64,000 bases of DNA from JBDIAG01 sp047974565. Its GTDB lineage: Bacteria; Actinomycetota; Actinomycetes; Actinomycetales; CAWJMD01. Where the stretch lies: the NCBI GenBank assembly GCA_047974565.1, contig JBKECN010000037.1, positions 32,594-96,593 on the forward strand. Reading direction: 5' to 3'. A model generated the notes under the pieces. That model saw only the letters and a program-made list of their open reading frames with translations, was not told the origin of the DNA and made no database searches. The first letter of the stretch is position 1; each line of letters starts with the position of its first letter. This document shows positions 8,078 to 16,247 of this stretch, piece by piece. The position numbers were made by a program, and so were the translations under genes.

Positions 8078-9540
8078 GCCCGCGTGGGCAGGCAGCCCTG
8101 AGCACAGACCTGAGCACAGGCCTGCGGGACATTGACGGCGGGAAGAGCAGCGACGACCGGGGCGACGGCCGGCATTCACCGACCGGTCAGGACCCGGTGG
8201 CGAACCTGCGGGCGGCTGGGAACGAGCGGCTCGCCGCCCCTGCGAACGGCGCGGGTGGCGAAGTGGACCTCGCCCCGGCAAGCCCCTCGCATCACCGCCC
8301 CGATCGGCCCGTGCTGGATCTGGTGATTCCGGTCTACAACGAGCAGGAGGTGTTGGCGGCCAGCGTGCGTCGCGTGATCGCCCACCTGCGCGAGACCTTC
8401 CCCTACCCGTTCCGAGTCACCGTCGCGGACAACGCCAGCACCGATGCCACCCACGAGATCGCGCTCGGCCTCCAGGACGAACTCGCGGAGGTGCGCGCGG
8501 TGCACCTGTCCCAGAAGGGGCGCGGGAGAGCCCTCAAACAGGTCTGGTCCAGCAGTGATGCCCAGATTCTGGGGTACCTGGACGTGGACCTGTCCACCGA
8601 TCTGGATGCGCTGTGGCCGCTGGTGGCCGGGTTGATGTCCGGACACTCGGACGTGGCCATCGGTTCCCGGCTGGCGCGCGGGTCCAGGGTGGTGCGCGGC
8701 GCCCGACGCGAGATCATCTCGCGCTGCTACAACCTCATTCTGCGGGTGGCGCTGGGCGCCGGATTCACCGATGCGCAGTGCGGGTTCAAGGCCATCCGGG
8801 CGGACGTGGCCGCCGAGTTGCTCCCTCACGTGCAGGATCCCGCGTGGTTCTTCGACACCGAACTGCTGGTGATCGCCCAGCGCAGCGAGTTGCGCATCCA
8901 CGAGGTGCCGGTTGACTGGTTCGACGACCCGGACTCGCGGGTCCAGGTCGTGCGCACGGCCACCGATGACCTGCGTGGAGTGTGGCGACTGCATCGCGAC
9001 CTTGCCCGTGGCCGGGTGCCGGTGGCCGATATCGCCGACCGGATCGGCCGCCGGATGCCAGGAGACGATCTGATCACCCAGGTGATGCGATTCCTGGTGG
9101 TCGGCGGGGTGAGCACCGTGCTGCACCTGGGCCTGTTCGCGGGTTTCGTACTGATCGGCCTGAGCACCCAATGGGCCAATCTGGCCGCGCTGGGTCTGGC
9201 GACCGTCTTCAACACGACCGTCAACCGGCGGTGGACCTTCGATGTGCGCAATCCGGCAGGACGGTGGCGGCATCAGGGGCAGGGTTTCGTCCTGACTCTC
9301 ATCACCTGGGCATTGACGTCCGGCAGCCTCGCGCTGCTCGCCCTGGTGGATGCGCATCCGGCCACTCTGGTGGCCACCGTCGTGGTCGCCGCCGCCAATG
9401 TCGCGGCCACCGTGGTGCGCTTCGCGCTGATGCGCTGGTGGGTCTTCGCGCCACAACGCGTCCGCCGACCAGACCGCGACGCCGGGATCGCCCAGGATGC
9501 GTCGGTGTCGAGCGCGGGGTGTACAGAAATGCGTCCGTGA
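8074..9540 (+). CDS. GT2 glycosyltransferase fused to a GtrA-like membrane domain
   Basis: The 488-residue protein has a disordered N-terminus (about 85 residues), a GT2 domain (DLVIPVYNEQ, then LDVDLSTDLDA as the DxD nucleotide-sugar site, then DTELLVIAQRSELRIHEVPVDW), and a C-terminal GtrA-like domain with four hydrophobic segments (VMRFLVVGGVSTVLHLGLFA to RWWVF). This is the architecture of dolichol-phosphate-mannose/glucose synthase-like enzymes that make and flip polyprenyl-phosphate sugars. The ATG overlaps the GT39 stop (ATGA), and the pair probably forms a lipid-linked sugar donor/transferase module (inference). The last residues (GCTEMRP) and the stop lie inside a 39-nt dyad element at 9519-9557, so the C-terminus was probably set by that element. 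Confidence 0.88.
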   Translation: MSPRGQAALSTDLSTGLRDIDGGKSSDDRGDGRHSPTGQDPVANLRAAGNERLAAPANGAGGEVDLAPASPSHHRPDRPVLDLVIPVYNEQEVLAASVRRVIAHLRETFPYPFRVTVADNASTDATHEIALGLQDELAEVRAVHLSQKGRGRALKQVWSSSDAQILGYLDVDLSTDLDALWPLVAGLMSGHSDVAIGSRLARGSRVVRGARREIISRCYNLILRVALGAGFTDAQCGFKAIRADVAAELLPHVQDPAWFFDTELLVIAQRSELRIHEVPVDWFDDPDSRVQVVRTATDDLRGVWRLHRDLARGRVPVADIADRIGRRMPGDDLITQVMRFLVVGGVSTVLHLGLFAGFVLIGLSTQWANLAALGLATVFNTTVNRRWTFDVRNPAGRWRHQGQGFVLTLITWALTSGSLALLALVDAHPATLVATVVVAAANVAATVVRFALMRWWVFAPQRVRRPDRDAGIAQDASVSSAGCTEMRP

Positions 9541-9557
9541 GACACAAAAGTGTTCAG
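9519..9557. repeat. Solitary 39-nt dyad element at a gene end
   Basis: Arms GTGTACAGAAATGCGTC and GACACAAAAGTGTTCAG around 5 nt (CGTGA). Length and 17-5-17 plan are identical to the six elements at 2974-3480. Its reverse complement aligns without gaps to element A. It covers the last codons of the GT2 gene and lies between that gene and the convergent DUF3039 gene. Confidence 0.8.
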
Positions 9558-9579
9558 TGGGACGGTGCGGGCCTCGCGG

Positions 9580-9882
9580 TCAGTCCTCGTCCCCGTCCTG
9601 CGGGTCGCGCAGTCCGTCGTAGATCTCCTTGCAGACCGGGCAGACAGGGAACTTCTTCGGGTCTCGCCCAGGCACCCAGACCTTGCCGCACAGGGCGACA
9701 ACGGGTTCGCCGGACAACGCCGACGAGAGAATCTTCTCTTTGCGGACGTAGTGGGCGAAGCGCTCGTGATCTCCGGGTTCGACCGGCTGCTCGACCTCCT
9801 GGCGATCCAGCACCGCGGTCCCCTGACGCTGCGGGTCGGACAGCGGCTGATCGCGCGGTTCTGGGCTCGACGTGGAACTCAT
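9580..9882 (-). CDS. DUF3039 protein, small zinc-ribbon-like
   Basis: The 100-residue product matches the actinobacterial DUF3039 family: a central YVRKEKILSS segment, then ALCGKVWVP and a CPVC knuckle (FPVCPVCKEIY), followed by an acidic tail. Three cysteines suggest metal binding, but the function is unknown. The start ATG at 9882 has a TATCCT -10 box 7 nt upstream (leaderless). The longer frame to 10005 adds non-conserved residues and is rejected. In many actinobacteria this gene sits near the AlgH/YqgE gene, as it does here. Confidence 0.85.
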   Translation of the reverse strand: MSSTSSPEPRDQPLSDPQRQGTAVLDRQEVEQPVEPGDHERFAHYVRKEKILSSALSGEPVVALCGKVWVPGRDPKKFPVCPVCKEIYDGLRDPQDGDED

Positions 9883-9889
9883 GGCACAC

Positions 9890-9895
9890 AGGATA
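9890..9895 (-). promoter_or_regulatory. -10 box (TATCCT) of the DUF3039 gene, leaderless
   Basis: Minus-strand TATCCT, 7 nt from the ATG at 9882, one of the clearest TANNNT leaderless promoters in the window. Confidence 0.6.
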
Positions 9896-10004
9896 TGCGC
9901 ACTATCCAAGGCAAAGCGGCCAGGTGGGATGCCCGGAATCCTCGAGTTTCGCGACCGAACGACAACCACGGCCGATAGACCCGGAACCGCAGACCTCGTC
10001 ACCA

Positions 10005-10571
10005 TCAGTTCAACTCCGGATCGGCGGGGAAGCTCGCGACATAGGCCAGAGCCCCGGACTGACGCCGCAGCACCGCACGCCAGAGCTCTCCCGGTTCCTC
10101 GCTGAAGGCATCCGCCGGCTCAGCGTCCACGACGAACCAGGCCTCGTCGTCGATCTCGTCTTCGAGTTGGCCCGCGCTCCAGCCGGCGTAACCGGCGAAC
10201 ACCCGCAGGCCACTGACCCGGCCCGCCAGATGAGCCGGTTTGGCGTCCAGATCGACGATCGCCACCGAGCCGATGATCCTGCGGAGCCCGTCCGGCTCGA
10301 TATCGTCGCCCGGCAATCTGGCCAGGCACAACGCCGAATCCTGAGAGACCGGACCGCCGGTGAACAGCCGCCCGGGCGTCGAGACGTACGGCTGCCACTG
10401 GGGCAGTACAGCGTCCACATCAACCGGACTGGGCTGGTTGACCACGACGCCGAGCGCGCCATGCTCTCCGTGATCGAGCACGAGCACCACCGACCGGGTG
10501 AAGGTGTCCTGCATCAGCGACGGGGTCGCCACCAACAGTCGACCGGTCAACCACTCCTGCACGTCGTCCAT
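10005..10571 (-). CDS. YqgE/AlgH family protein (DUF179)
   Basis: This 188-residue protein belongs to the YqgE/AlgH family. It begins with LTGRLLVATPSLMQDTFTRS and VVLVLDHGEHGALGVVVNQP, then has LFTGGPV and VFAGYAGWSAGQLEDEI, all family hallmarks. AlgH was named as a regulator of alginate genes, but the biochemical role is unresolved. ATG 10571 is preferred; the much longer frame to 11243 runs antisense through the VanZ-like gene. It follows that gene by 8 nt and is probably co-transcribed with it. Confidence 0.9.
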   Translation of the reverse strand: MDDVQEWLTGRLLVATPSLMQDTFTRSVVLVLDHGEHGALGVVVNQPSPVDVDAVLPQWQPYVSTPGRLFTGGPVSQDSALCLARLPGDDIEPDGLRRIIGSVAIVDLDAKPAHLAGRVSGLRVFAGYAGWSAGQLEDEIDDEAWFVVDAEPADAFSEEPGELWRAVLRRQSGALAYVASFPADPELN

Positions 10572-10579
10572 GATGCCGT

Positions 10580-11107
10580 TTACCGGGCCGTAGGTGCGTC
10601 GGCGGAGCCCCTCGATCCCGCGCCCGGCATCAGGCTCGCCACGCCCACCCCGAGTGCAACGCCCAGCAGATCCGCGAGCGCGTCGAGGGGATCGCCCGAG
10701 CGTGCGGGCAGCAGCCAGGCCTGGATCAGCTCGCTGAGCACGGCGTGGGCCACCAGCAGCCCGACCACCCAGGCCAAGGCTCTTCGGCCCGGACGGGGAT
10801 CGGGCCCAGGCCGGACGAACGCCCGGACTGCCGCGTACCCGACCGCGGCGAAACTGCCGGCGTGGAAGACCTTGTCGGCGTATGGGAAGAGCATCGGCCC
10901 GCCGCCGGAAGGCCGGTAGATGCCGTACATCTGGACCAGCAGGACGAGGACGAAGATCGCCAGCCACACCGGCCGGGGCAGGGCGGGAAGGTTCCTGCCC
11001 GCCGGGCGTCGGCCAGCACCATGTGGTCCGGCACCGTGTGTTTCGGCTCGGCGTGGTTGGGCTGGGTGTGGTCCGGCTCGGCTGGGGCGGGACGCGGCGG
11101 AGGGCAC
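10580..11107 (-). CDS. VanZ-like family membrane protein
   Basis: The 175-residue product has about 45 basic, His/Pro-rich residues, then four hydrophobic segments: WLAIFVLVLLVQMYGI, KVFHAGSFAAVGYAAV, LAWVVGLLVAHAVLSELIQ and ALADLLGVALGVGVASL. The pattern DKVxHxxxFxxxG with a later ELIQ...LPxRSGDxxDxxAxxxG is typical of VanZ-like proteins, a family named for teicoplanin resistance but mostly of unknown function. The start is GTG at 11107, with TACCAT 5 nt upstream (leaderless). Only 8 nt separate it from the AlgH gene. Confidence 0.8.
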   Translation of the reverse strand: MPSAASRPSRAGPHPAQPRRAETHGAGPHGAGRRPAGRNLPALPRPVWLAIFVLVLLVQMYGIYRPSGGGPMLFPYADKVFHAGSFAAVGYAAVRAFVRPGPDPRPGRRALAWVVGLLVAHAVLSELIQAWLLPARSGDPLDALADLLGVALGVGVASLMPGAGSRGSADAPTAR

Positions 11108-11112
11108 GGCTC

Positions 11113-11118
11113 ATGGTA
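11113..11118 (-). promoter_or_regulatory. -10 box (TACCAT) of the VanZ-AlgH operon
   Basis: Minus-strand TACCAT located 5 nt before the GTG at 11107. The GTCACCCGGGTCAC array starts about 100 nt further upstream. Confidence 0.45.
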
Positions 11119-11219
11119 CGGGCGGGCTTGTCGTGCAAGCCGATCCGGGAAGGGTCATGTGTCGACGGGTCGTTGTGGCAGCCAGGGTCCCCGCTTGGAC
11201 CAAGGCGGCCGGACACAGC

Positions 11220-11358
11220 GTCACCCGGGTCACCTCTGGCCACCGCACAACGTCACCCGGGTCACCTTTGGCAGCGCCCGGTCGCGCCTACCGTCACCAG
11301 CCACCGCACAACGTCACCCGGGTCACGTCTGGCTGCCGCACAACGTCACCCGGGTCAC
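11220..11358. repeat. Array of four GTCACCCGGGTCAC motifs in a divergent promoter region
   Basis: Exact 14-mers occur at 11220-11233, 11252-11265, 11313-11326 and 11345-11358. The start-to-start spacing is 32, 61 and 32 nt, close to 3, 6 and 3 helical turns. Flanks are also conserved (GCACAAC before, CTTTGGC or GTCTGGC after), giving an approximately 32-nt unit. The array lies between the divergent VanZ-like and FUSC genes. It could be a regulator-binding array or another intergenic tandem repeat. Confidence 0.8.
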
Positions 11359-11405
11359 GTTTGGCTGCCGGTGATCGAAGGCGGCGCCCGTGATAGGAGA
11401 TGTGC

Positions 11406-13169
11406 GTGCCACAAGCGTTGAGCAGGGAGTTGGCTCGGTTCGTCGAGATCACACCCGCCTCGGGGACCCGGGAGAAGGCCGTCCACGCCCTCATCGTCGG
11501 GACGGTGACGATCGGCGCGCTGAGCGCGGTGGTCGGCATCCCGCTCGGCCTGACTGGCATGACCGGCATCTTCCTGGCCATCTCGGCCTACGACCGGTCC
11601 CTGCGCAGCCGGGCGCGGGTGCTGTGGCGGCTGTCGCTGGCCTACCTGCTGGTGGTGGCCATCGGGGCGTGGTCGTCCCTGCTACCCGGGTGGGCAGGGG
11701 TGATCGTGCTGGCGGTGCTGGCCACCGTGGTGGCCTTCGGCTATCACGCCCTGTTGTCCGATCCGCCGGGCCCGATGCTGCTCATCATCGGGGCAGCCGT
11801 CGCCTCGTACATCCCCACCCTGGGCGTGCCCATCCCGCTGTTCATCGGCCTCACCGCAGCGTCACTGGTGATCGGCTGCGGCACGTCCCTGATCCTGCAG
11901 TCCCGGCACCGACGGGCGGCCGTGCGTCGCCAACTCGACGCTCTGCGCACCGCCGTCCAGGAACTGAAAGCCCTCCCCACCGATACCGACGAGCAGACCT
12001 GGGCCACCCACTGCGACGCAGCCTTCGCGGCCGTGTTCGCCGCGCAGGCCTCCCTGGCCTCCTCCTCCCCCAGGCGCCGGATCGGCGTCGGCGCCGCCTC
12101 CGAACCCGGGGCCGAGCACCTGCGGATCGAGGACGAACTGCACGCCGAGCACGCGGAACTGCTGGCCCTGGTGGCCCGGCGGGATCTGCCGTGGGCCTCG
12201 ATCTCGAGCAGCGCCATGTCCGACCACTACATCGGCGCGCCCCGGGAGAAGTACCTGCTGGGCTGGGCACTGTCGCGGGCCTCGCCGGTCGCGCTCGCTG
12301 CTCGCCGGACCGGCCTCGCGGTGCTCATCGCCGGAGAGTTCGCCACGATTCTGGGTCTGGCGCACCCGTACTGGGCGGTGATGACCGCGGCGCTGGTGCT
12401 GTCCAGCACGGCCGACCGGATCTCCACCTCACGGCGGGCCGCGCACCGGGTGGTCGGCACGCTGGCCGGAGTGCTGATCTTCCTGGCCATCTTCGCCTTG
12501 CACCCGCCCGAGGTCGTGGTTGCCGGCATCGTGGTGTGCTGCGTGGCCTTGACGCAGGTGTTCGCCCCCCGGCACTACGCCTTGACCACGACGGTGATGA
12601 CCCCGATGCCGCTGCTCATGGCAGCGATGCACCTGACCGGTTCGGCAAACGTCGCCGCGCTCGCACAGTCGCGGATCGTGGAGACGGTGATCGGCTCCAT
12701 CGCCACCATGCTGGTGCTCTGGGCCCAGGGTCCGGGGACGGTGATCGTGTTGGTACGCAGGCAGTTCCGGCGCGCCCTGACCGCAGCCGACACCGTGCTG
12801 CGGCAGATGGCCGCCGACCCATCGCCGGCGGCCTCGATCGAGGCCCGACGCAATCTGCACTTCGAGCAGTTGGCTGCGGCCCGGGCGCTGGCCTTGGCCC
12901 TTCCCGACCAGCCGGAGGCGCTGGGTGGCTGGCCCGCCGTGGAGGCCGAACTGAGCCGGCTCACCTACACGGTGCTGACCGCGGCCCGAGCCGTTAACCC
13001 CGAGCGGGTGCTCGCCTGGAACCGGATGGCCGACTCCCTGGAGGGCTACCTGGCCTCGCTCCCGGCGGTGAGCAGCAAACCGGTGGACGCCGCGGCGGCC
13101 GCCCACGCCCTGGCCCGAGTGCGCGCCCGGGCCCGCCCACGCGACCAGCGGGAGAACCGCCGACGCTGA
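11406..13169 (+). CDS. FUSC-family (aromatic acid exporter-like) membrane transporter
   Basis: The 587-residue protein has two blocks of hydrophobic helices (about residues 25-170 and 290-440) separated by a soluble region and followed by a cytoplasmic helical C-terminus. This is the arrangement of FUSC/YccS/AaeB-like exporters. The second block contains HPYWAVMTAALVL, a conserved FUSC signature. Start: ATG 11400 is possible, but GTG 11406 is six bases after AGGAG, the better ribosome binding site. Substrate unknown. It diverges from the VanZ-like operon across the GTCACCCGGGTCAC array, and a CCAGGGCT/AGCCCTGG inverted repeat follows its stop. Confidence 0.82.
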   Translation: MPQALSRELARFVEITPASGTREKAVHALIVGTVTIGALSAVVGIPLGLTGMTGIFLAISAYDRSLRSRARVLWRLSLAYLLVVAIGAWSSLLPGWAGVIVLAVLATVVAFGYHALLSDPPGPMLLIIGAAVASYIPTLGVPIPLFIGLTAASLVIGCGTSLILQSRHRRAAVRRQLDALRTAVQELKALPTDTDEQTWATHCDAAFAAVFAAQASLASSSPRRRIGVGAASEPGAEHLRIEDELHAEHAELLALVARRDLPWASISSSAMSDHYIGAPREKYLLGWALSRASPVALAARRTGLAVLIAGEFATILGLAHPYWAVMTAALVLSSTADRISTSRRAAHRVVGTLAGVLIFLAIFALHPPEVVVAGIVVCCVALTQVFAPRHYALTTTVMTPMPLLMAAMHLTGSANVAALAQSRIVETVIGSIATMLVLWAQGPGTVIVLVRRQFRRALTAADTVLRQMAADPSPAASIEARRNLHFEQLAAARALALALPDQPEALGGWPAVEAELSRLTYTVLTAARAVNPERVLAWNRMADSLEGYLASLPAVSSKPVDAAAAAHALARVRARARPRDQRENRRR

Positions 13170-13229
13170 CCAGGGCTTGAACCCTGCCCGCCGGCTGAAC
13201 CCTGCCCGTCGACCCAACCCGAGCCCTGG
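13170..13229. repeat. Gene-end repeat with long-range inverted repeat after the FUSC gene
   Basis: CCAGGGCT (13170-13177) begins directly after the stop codon and is complementary to AGCCCTGG (13222-13229). Between them, GGCTTGAACCCTGCCCG and GGCTGAACCCTGCCCG form a near-perfect tandem pair. This could act as a weak terminator between two convergent genes, but there is no T tract. Confidence 0.5.
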
Positions 13230-13253
13230 TCGCCGGGGACACCCCACGAGGTG

Positions 13254-13838
13254 CTACCCGTGGTTCAGCACCCCCTCGAGCACGAGATCGACCAGATGCT
13301 CGGTGATCTCGGCATCCAGGGGCCGTCGGCGGGCCAGGATCCGAAAGTGCAAGGTGCCGATGAGGGCCTCGTAGGCGAGCGAGGCGATACCCGCGTCGAT
13401 TACCTCGCCGCGCCGCTCGGCCCGGTCGAAGATCTCCTGCGCCCGGGCGAAACGATCGGACCAGAAGGCCTCTCGCAGCGTGCGTGAGGTCTCGTCCTCC
13501 CCCACCGCCCCGACGTAGGCGAGCGCGTAACCGGCTGGGGTACGCAGGAAATCGGCCACCGCACCTACCACGGCGACGAGGTCGCCGCGCAGCGACCCGG
13601 TATCTGGAGCCTCCAGACGCTCGTGCGAGAGCCGCATCAGCACGTCGACGAGCAGTGCCTCCTTGGTGCCCCACTTGCGGTAGATGGTGGTCGGATTGAC
13701 CCCCGCCCGAGTCGCGATCTGGTCCACGGTGAGATCGCCGGGGGGAGTCTCGACGAGCAGCGCCGCGGCGGCATCCAGAACGGCCGCGCGGGTGCGCGCG
13801 GTCCGACCTCCTGGGCGTGGCTTGGATGTGGTGGTCAC
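13254..13838 (-). CDS. TetR/AcrR-family transcriptional repressor
   Basis: The 194-residue protein has an N-terminal helix-turn-helix (ARTRAAVLDAAAALL, then LTVDQIATRAGVNPTTIYRKW) and a helical ligand-binding domain ending with the TetR_C-like ALIGTLHFRILARRRPL. The start is GTG 13838, six bases after TATACT, which makes the mRNA leaderless; GTG 13841 is the alternative. It is transcribed away from an alpha/beta hydrolase at 13901, and the 63-bp gap contains a perfect palindrome. The hydrolase is therefore the likely target, and its substrate or product the likely inducer (inference). Confidence 0.88.
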   Translation of the reverse strand: MTTTSKPRPGGRTARTRAAVLDAAAALLVETPPGDLTVDQIATRAGVNPTTIYRKWGTKEALLVDVLMRLSHERLEAPDTGSLRGDLVAVVGAVADFLRTPAGYALAYVGAVGEDETSRTLREAFWSDRFARAQEIFDRAERRGEVIDAGIASLAYEALIGTLHFRILARRRPLDAEITEHLVDLVLEGVLNHG

Positions 13839-13844
13839 CACGTC

Positions 13845-13850
13845 AGTATA
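13845..13850 (-). promoter_or_regulatory. -10 box (TATACT) of the tetR gene
   Basis: Minus-strand TATACT abuts the TetR operator palindrome and is 6 nt from GTG 13838. Repressor bound to the palindrome would cover this promoter. Confidence 0.6.
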
Positions 13851-13871
13851 AATGCAAGTTACACTTGCATT
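13851..13871. promoter_or_regulatory. TetR operator palindrome (9-3-9)
   Basis: AATGCAAGT, 3 nt, ACTTGCATT: perfect inverted repeat in the tetR/hydrolase intergenic region. Its right arm overlaps the hydrolase -35 (TTGCAT) and its left edge touches the tetR -10. One dimer-pair could thus control both genes. Confidence 0.8.
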
Positions 13872-13894
13872 AGCGAGAGAGCCGGTGGCACTAT
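13865..13894 (+). promoter_or_regulatory. Promoter of the alpha/beta hydrolase gene
   Basis: -35 TTGCAT (13865-13870), 18-nt spacer, -10 CACTAT (13889-13894), then 6 nt to ATG 13901, so leaderless. The -35 lies within the TetR palindrome. Confidence 0.6.
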
Positions 13895-13900
13895 TGGGAC

Positions 13901-14845
13901 ATGACGTACACACACCAACCGGCCTGGCGACAGATCCAGGCGTTCCTGCCCGAGCCCTACCGCCTCACCGAGGCGACGCTTCCCACCGAGGAATGGTGGG
14001 ATCACCGCGGTCACCGCATTCACTTGGACACCTACCGCAATCCGGACGCCCCGGCGAAGGTGATCCTCTTCCACGGGGTCGGCACCAACGGCCGTCAGAT
14101 GTCGACGATCCTGGGTCACCCGCTCGCCGAACGCGGCTACGAGACCATCGCGATCGATATGCCCACCTACGGCATCACCCAGGTGGCCCCCGGCGCCCTG
14201 GTCACCTACGACGAGTGGGTGCAGATCGGCTCGGATCTCATCGACGTCGAACTGGCCAAGGACGACCGGCCGATCCTGCTCTACGGGCTCTCGGCGGGTG
14301 GCATGGAGACCTACCACGTCGCCGCCATGAACAAGAAGGTCGCCGGCATCGTCGGGATGACCTTCCTGGACCAGAGTTCCCTGCGCGTTCGAGTCGAGAC
14401 CGGCTTCGACCCGATCTCCGGGCTGTTCAGTTCCGGCCTCACCCGGGTGCTGGCCGCCACCCCGCTGCGCTCACAGCGAGTGCCGATGCGCCTGGTGAGC
14501 AAGATGCGCGCCCTGGTCAACGATCGGGACGCCACCCGCGCCTGCTACGCCGACAAGACCTCGGCGGGGAACAAGGCGACCTTCGCCTTCCTTTCCAGTT
14601 ACCTGCACTACAAGCCCGTGGTCGACCCCGCCGACTTCGACGTCTGCCCCGTCCTGCTCACTCAGCCGGCCGAGGACAAGTGGACGCCCTTGCACCTGTC
14701 CCAGCCCTTCCTGGCCTCATTGTCGAAGGTCCCGGTGACCACCGTGATGCTGGAGAAGGGCGGCCATTACCCACTGGAACAGCCGGCTCTGGATCAGATG
14801 GTGGACGCCATCGACTCGTTCGTGGCCGAGCGCATCCGGAACTGA
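13901..14845 (+). CDS. Alpha/beta hydrolase
   Basis: The 314-residue protein has an alpha/beta-hydrolase fold. The oxyanion-region strand is VILFHGVGTNG (about 54-64), the nucleophile elbow is YGLSAGG with Ser131, and a late His lies in KGGHYPLEQ (about 290). No signal peptide is visible, so it acts in the cytoplasm on an unknown ester or related substrate. The start ATG 13901 is fixed by the leaderless promoter. It is controlled by the divergent TetR gene through the shared operator, which suggests an inducible detoxification or catabolic role (inference). Confidence 0.85.
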   Translation: MTYTHQPAWRQIQAFLPEPYRLTEATLPTEEWWDHRGHRIHLDTYRNPDAPAKVILFHGVGTNGRQMSTILGHPLAERGYETIAIDMPTYGITQVAPGALVTYDEWVQIGSDLIDVELAKDDRPILLYGLSAGGMETYHVAAMNKKVAGIVGMTFLDQSSLRVRVETGFDPISGLFSSGLTRVLAATPLRSQRVPMRLVSKMRALVNDRDATRACYADKTSAGNKATFAFLSSYLHYKPVVDPADFDVCPVLLTQPAEDKWTPLHLSQPFLASLSKVPVTTVMLEKGGHYPLEQPALDQMVDAIDSFVAERIRN

Positions 14846-15001
14846 GTGGGCCAGCGGCACAGGCCGGCCGCGCCTATCGAGGGAACAACCGGGCTCGGCC
14901 CGGCCGCCTCCGCCCAGCTCGACGACGGTAAGCCGCGCGGGCTGCCTGCCCCCGTTCGCCGACGGACGTGACCCCAAAGGCCACGAACCATCCCCCGCCG
15001 G

Positions 15002-15007
15002 TATATT
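15002..15007 (+). promoter_or_regulatory. Possible -10 box (TATATT) upstream of the reductase at 15068
   Basis: TATATT is an isolated AT-rich hexamer in a GC-rich gap, 60 nt before ATG 15068. No convincing -35 was found. It would give a leader of about 55 nt containing the ribosome binding site GAGGGACGG. Confidence 0.4.
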
Positions 15008-15067
15008 TACGCCGGAACGGACGTGCTCTGCGCGACCGGCGCAGACCCGACGAGGGACGGCTCACCG

Positions 15068-16192
15068 ATGGCGGACTCGGACGACTCGACACGCGGCACC
15101 ATCGTCGTTCTCGGAGCGACCGGCTACACCGGACGATTGGCGGTCGATGCCCTGCTGCGGCGGGGAATCCGCCCGGTGGTGGCCGGCCGAAAGGTCGACC
15201 ACATCAGCCAGGTCGCCCGCGATCTCGGGGATCTGGAGGCACGCGTCGCCGACGCCTCGGACCCCGACAGCGTGCGCCAATTGGTCAGCTCTGGCGACGT
15301 GCTGCTCACCACGGTCGGCCCCTTCGACCTCTTCGGGCACGGGGTGGCCGAGGCCGCCGCCTCGGCCGGAGCGCATTACGTCGACTCGACCGGGGAGATC
15401 GGCTTCATCCGGGAGGTGACCCGGCGCTGGGACTCCCTGGCCCGGGAGACCGGCTCCACCATGGTGCCCGCGTTCGGATATGACTATGTGCCAGGCATTC
15501 TCGCCGGAGCGCTCGCTTTGGCCGAGGCTCCTGAGGCCACTGCGCTACGAGTGGGCTACTTCGCGACCGGCGACCCGCTGTGGAAGGGACTGAGCCAGGG
15601 CACCCGGACCACCGTGGCGGAGGGACTCACCCTGCCCACCACCGTGTGGCGCAACGGCCGATTCACCGACGTCCGGATGGCCGCCGGGGTGGCGAGCTTC
15701 CCGGTGCACGGCCGACCCCGCAAGGGATTCCTGGTCTCGGGCAGCGAGGTGCTGTACTTCCCGCCGGCCCACCCGGCACTGCAGACCGTCGAAGTGTTCA
15801 ACGGCTGGTTCCCGGGTTTGAGCCGAGCCGTGCAGGGCGCCACCAAACTGGCCAATGCCGTTGCCCGCAACGACGCCGGGGCAAAGGTGGTCAAGCGCGC
15901 CAGCCGAGTGATCGTCGGCCCCGCGGGCGGGCCGGATCTGGCCGAGCGCGCCCGCACCCGCACCCACGTGGTGGCACTCGCGCAGGGCGGTGGCGACCGC
16001 ACCCTGGCCGAGGTGCACGTGGAGGGGCCCAGCATCTACTCGCTGACCGGCGAACTGCTCGCCTTGGCCTCGGATCTGCTGGCCTCCGGCGCCAGCCGGG
16101 AGGCCGGGGTGCTCGGACCGATCGAGGCCTTCGGCTTGGACACCCTCGAAAGCACCTGCGCCGCAGTCGGACTGCAGCGCACCCCGGTCTGA
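15068..16192 (+). CDS. Saccharopine dehydrogenase-like / trans-acting enoyl reductase family protein
   Basis: The 374-residue product opens with a Rossmann dinucleotide-binding motif (IVVLGATGYTGRLAVDALL), then HYVDSTGEIGFIRE and MVPAFGYDYVPG, which are characteristic of the saccharopine-dehydrogenase-like family that includes the mycobacterial trans-acting enoyl reductase. Those proteins reduce enoyl intermediates of lipid or polyketide synthesis; the substrate here cannot be read from sequence. Start ATG 15068 follows GAGGGACGG at good spacing; the upstream ATG 15023 has no such site. The gene stands alone and converges with the reductase at 16248-17102. Confidence 0.8.
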   Translation: MADSDDSTRGTIVVLGATGYTGRLAVDALLRRGIRPVVAGRKVDHISQVARDLGDLEARVADASDPDSVRQLVSSGDVLLTTVGPFDLFGHGVAEAAASAGAHYVDSTGEIGFIREVTRRWDSLARETGSTMVPAFGYDYVPGILAGALALAEAPEATALRVGYFATGDPLWKGLSQGTRTTVAEGLTLPTTVWRNGRFTDVRMAAGVASFPVHGRPRKGFLVSGSEVLYFPPAHPALQTVEVFNGWFPGLSRAVQGATKLANAVARNDAGAKVVKRASRVIVGPAGGPDLAERARTRTHVVALAQGGGDRTLAEVHVEGPSIYSLTGELLALASDLLASGASREAGVLGPIEAFGLDTLESTCAAVGLQRTPV

Positions 16193-16247
16193 ACCTGGCA
16201 CTCGTCCCGGCTTCCCCAGCGCAGTGCCGGGGCAGCAGGATCCAGGC

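Noticed and set aside
14889..14903. CCGGGC-TCG-GCCCGG hairpin after the hydrolase gene as a terminator
   Set aside because: The stem is only 6 bp with no T tract; short GC palindromes are expected by chance at this GC content.
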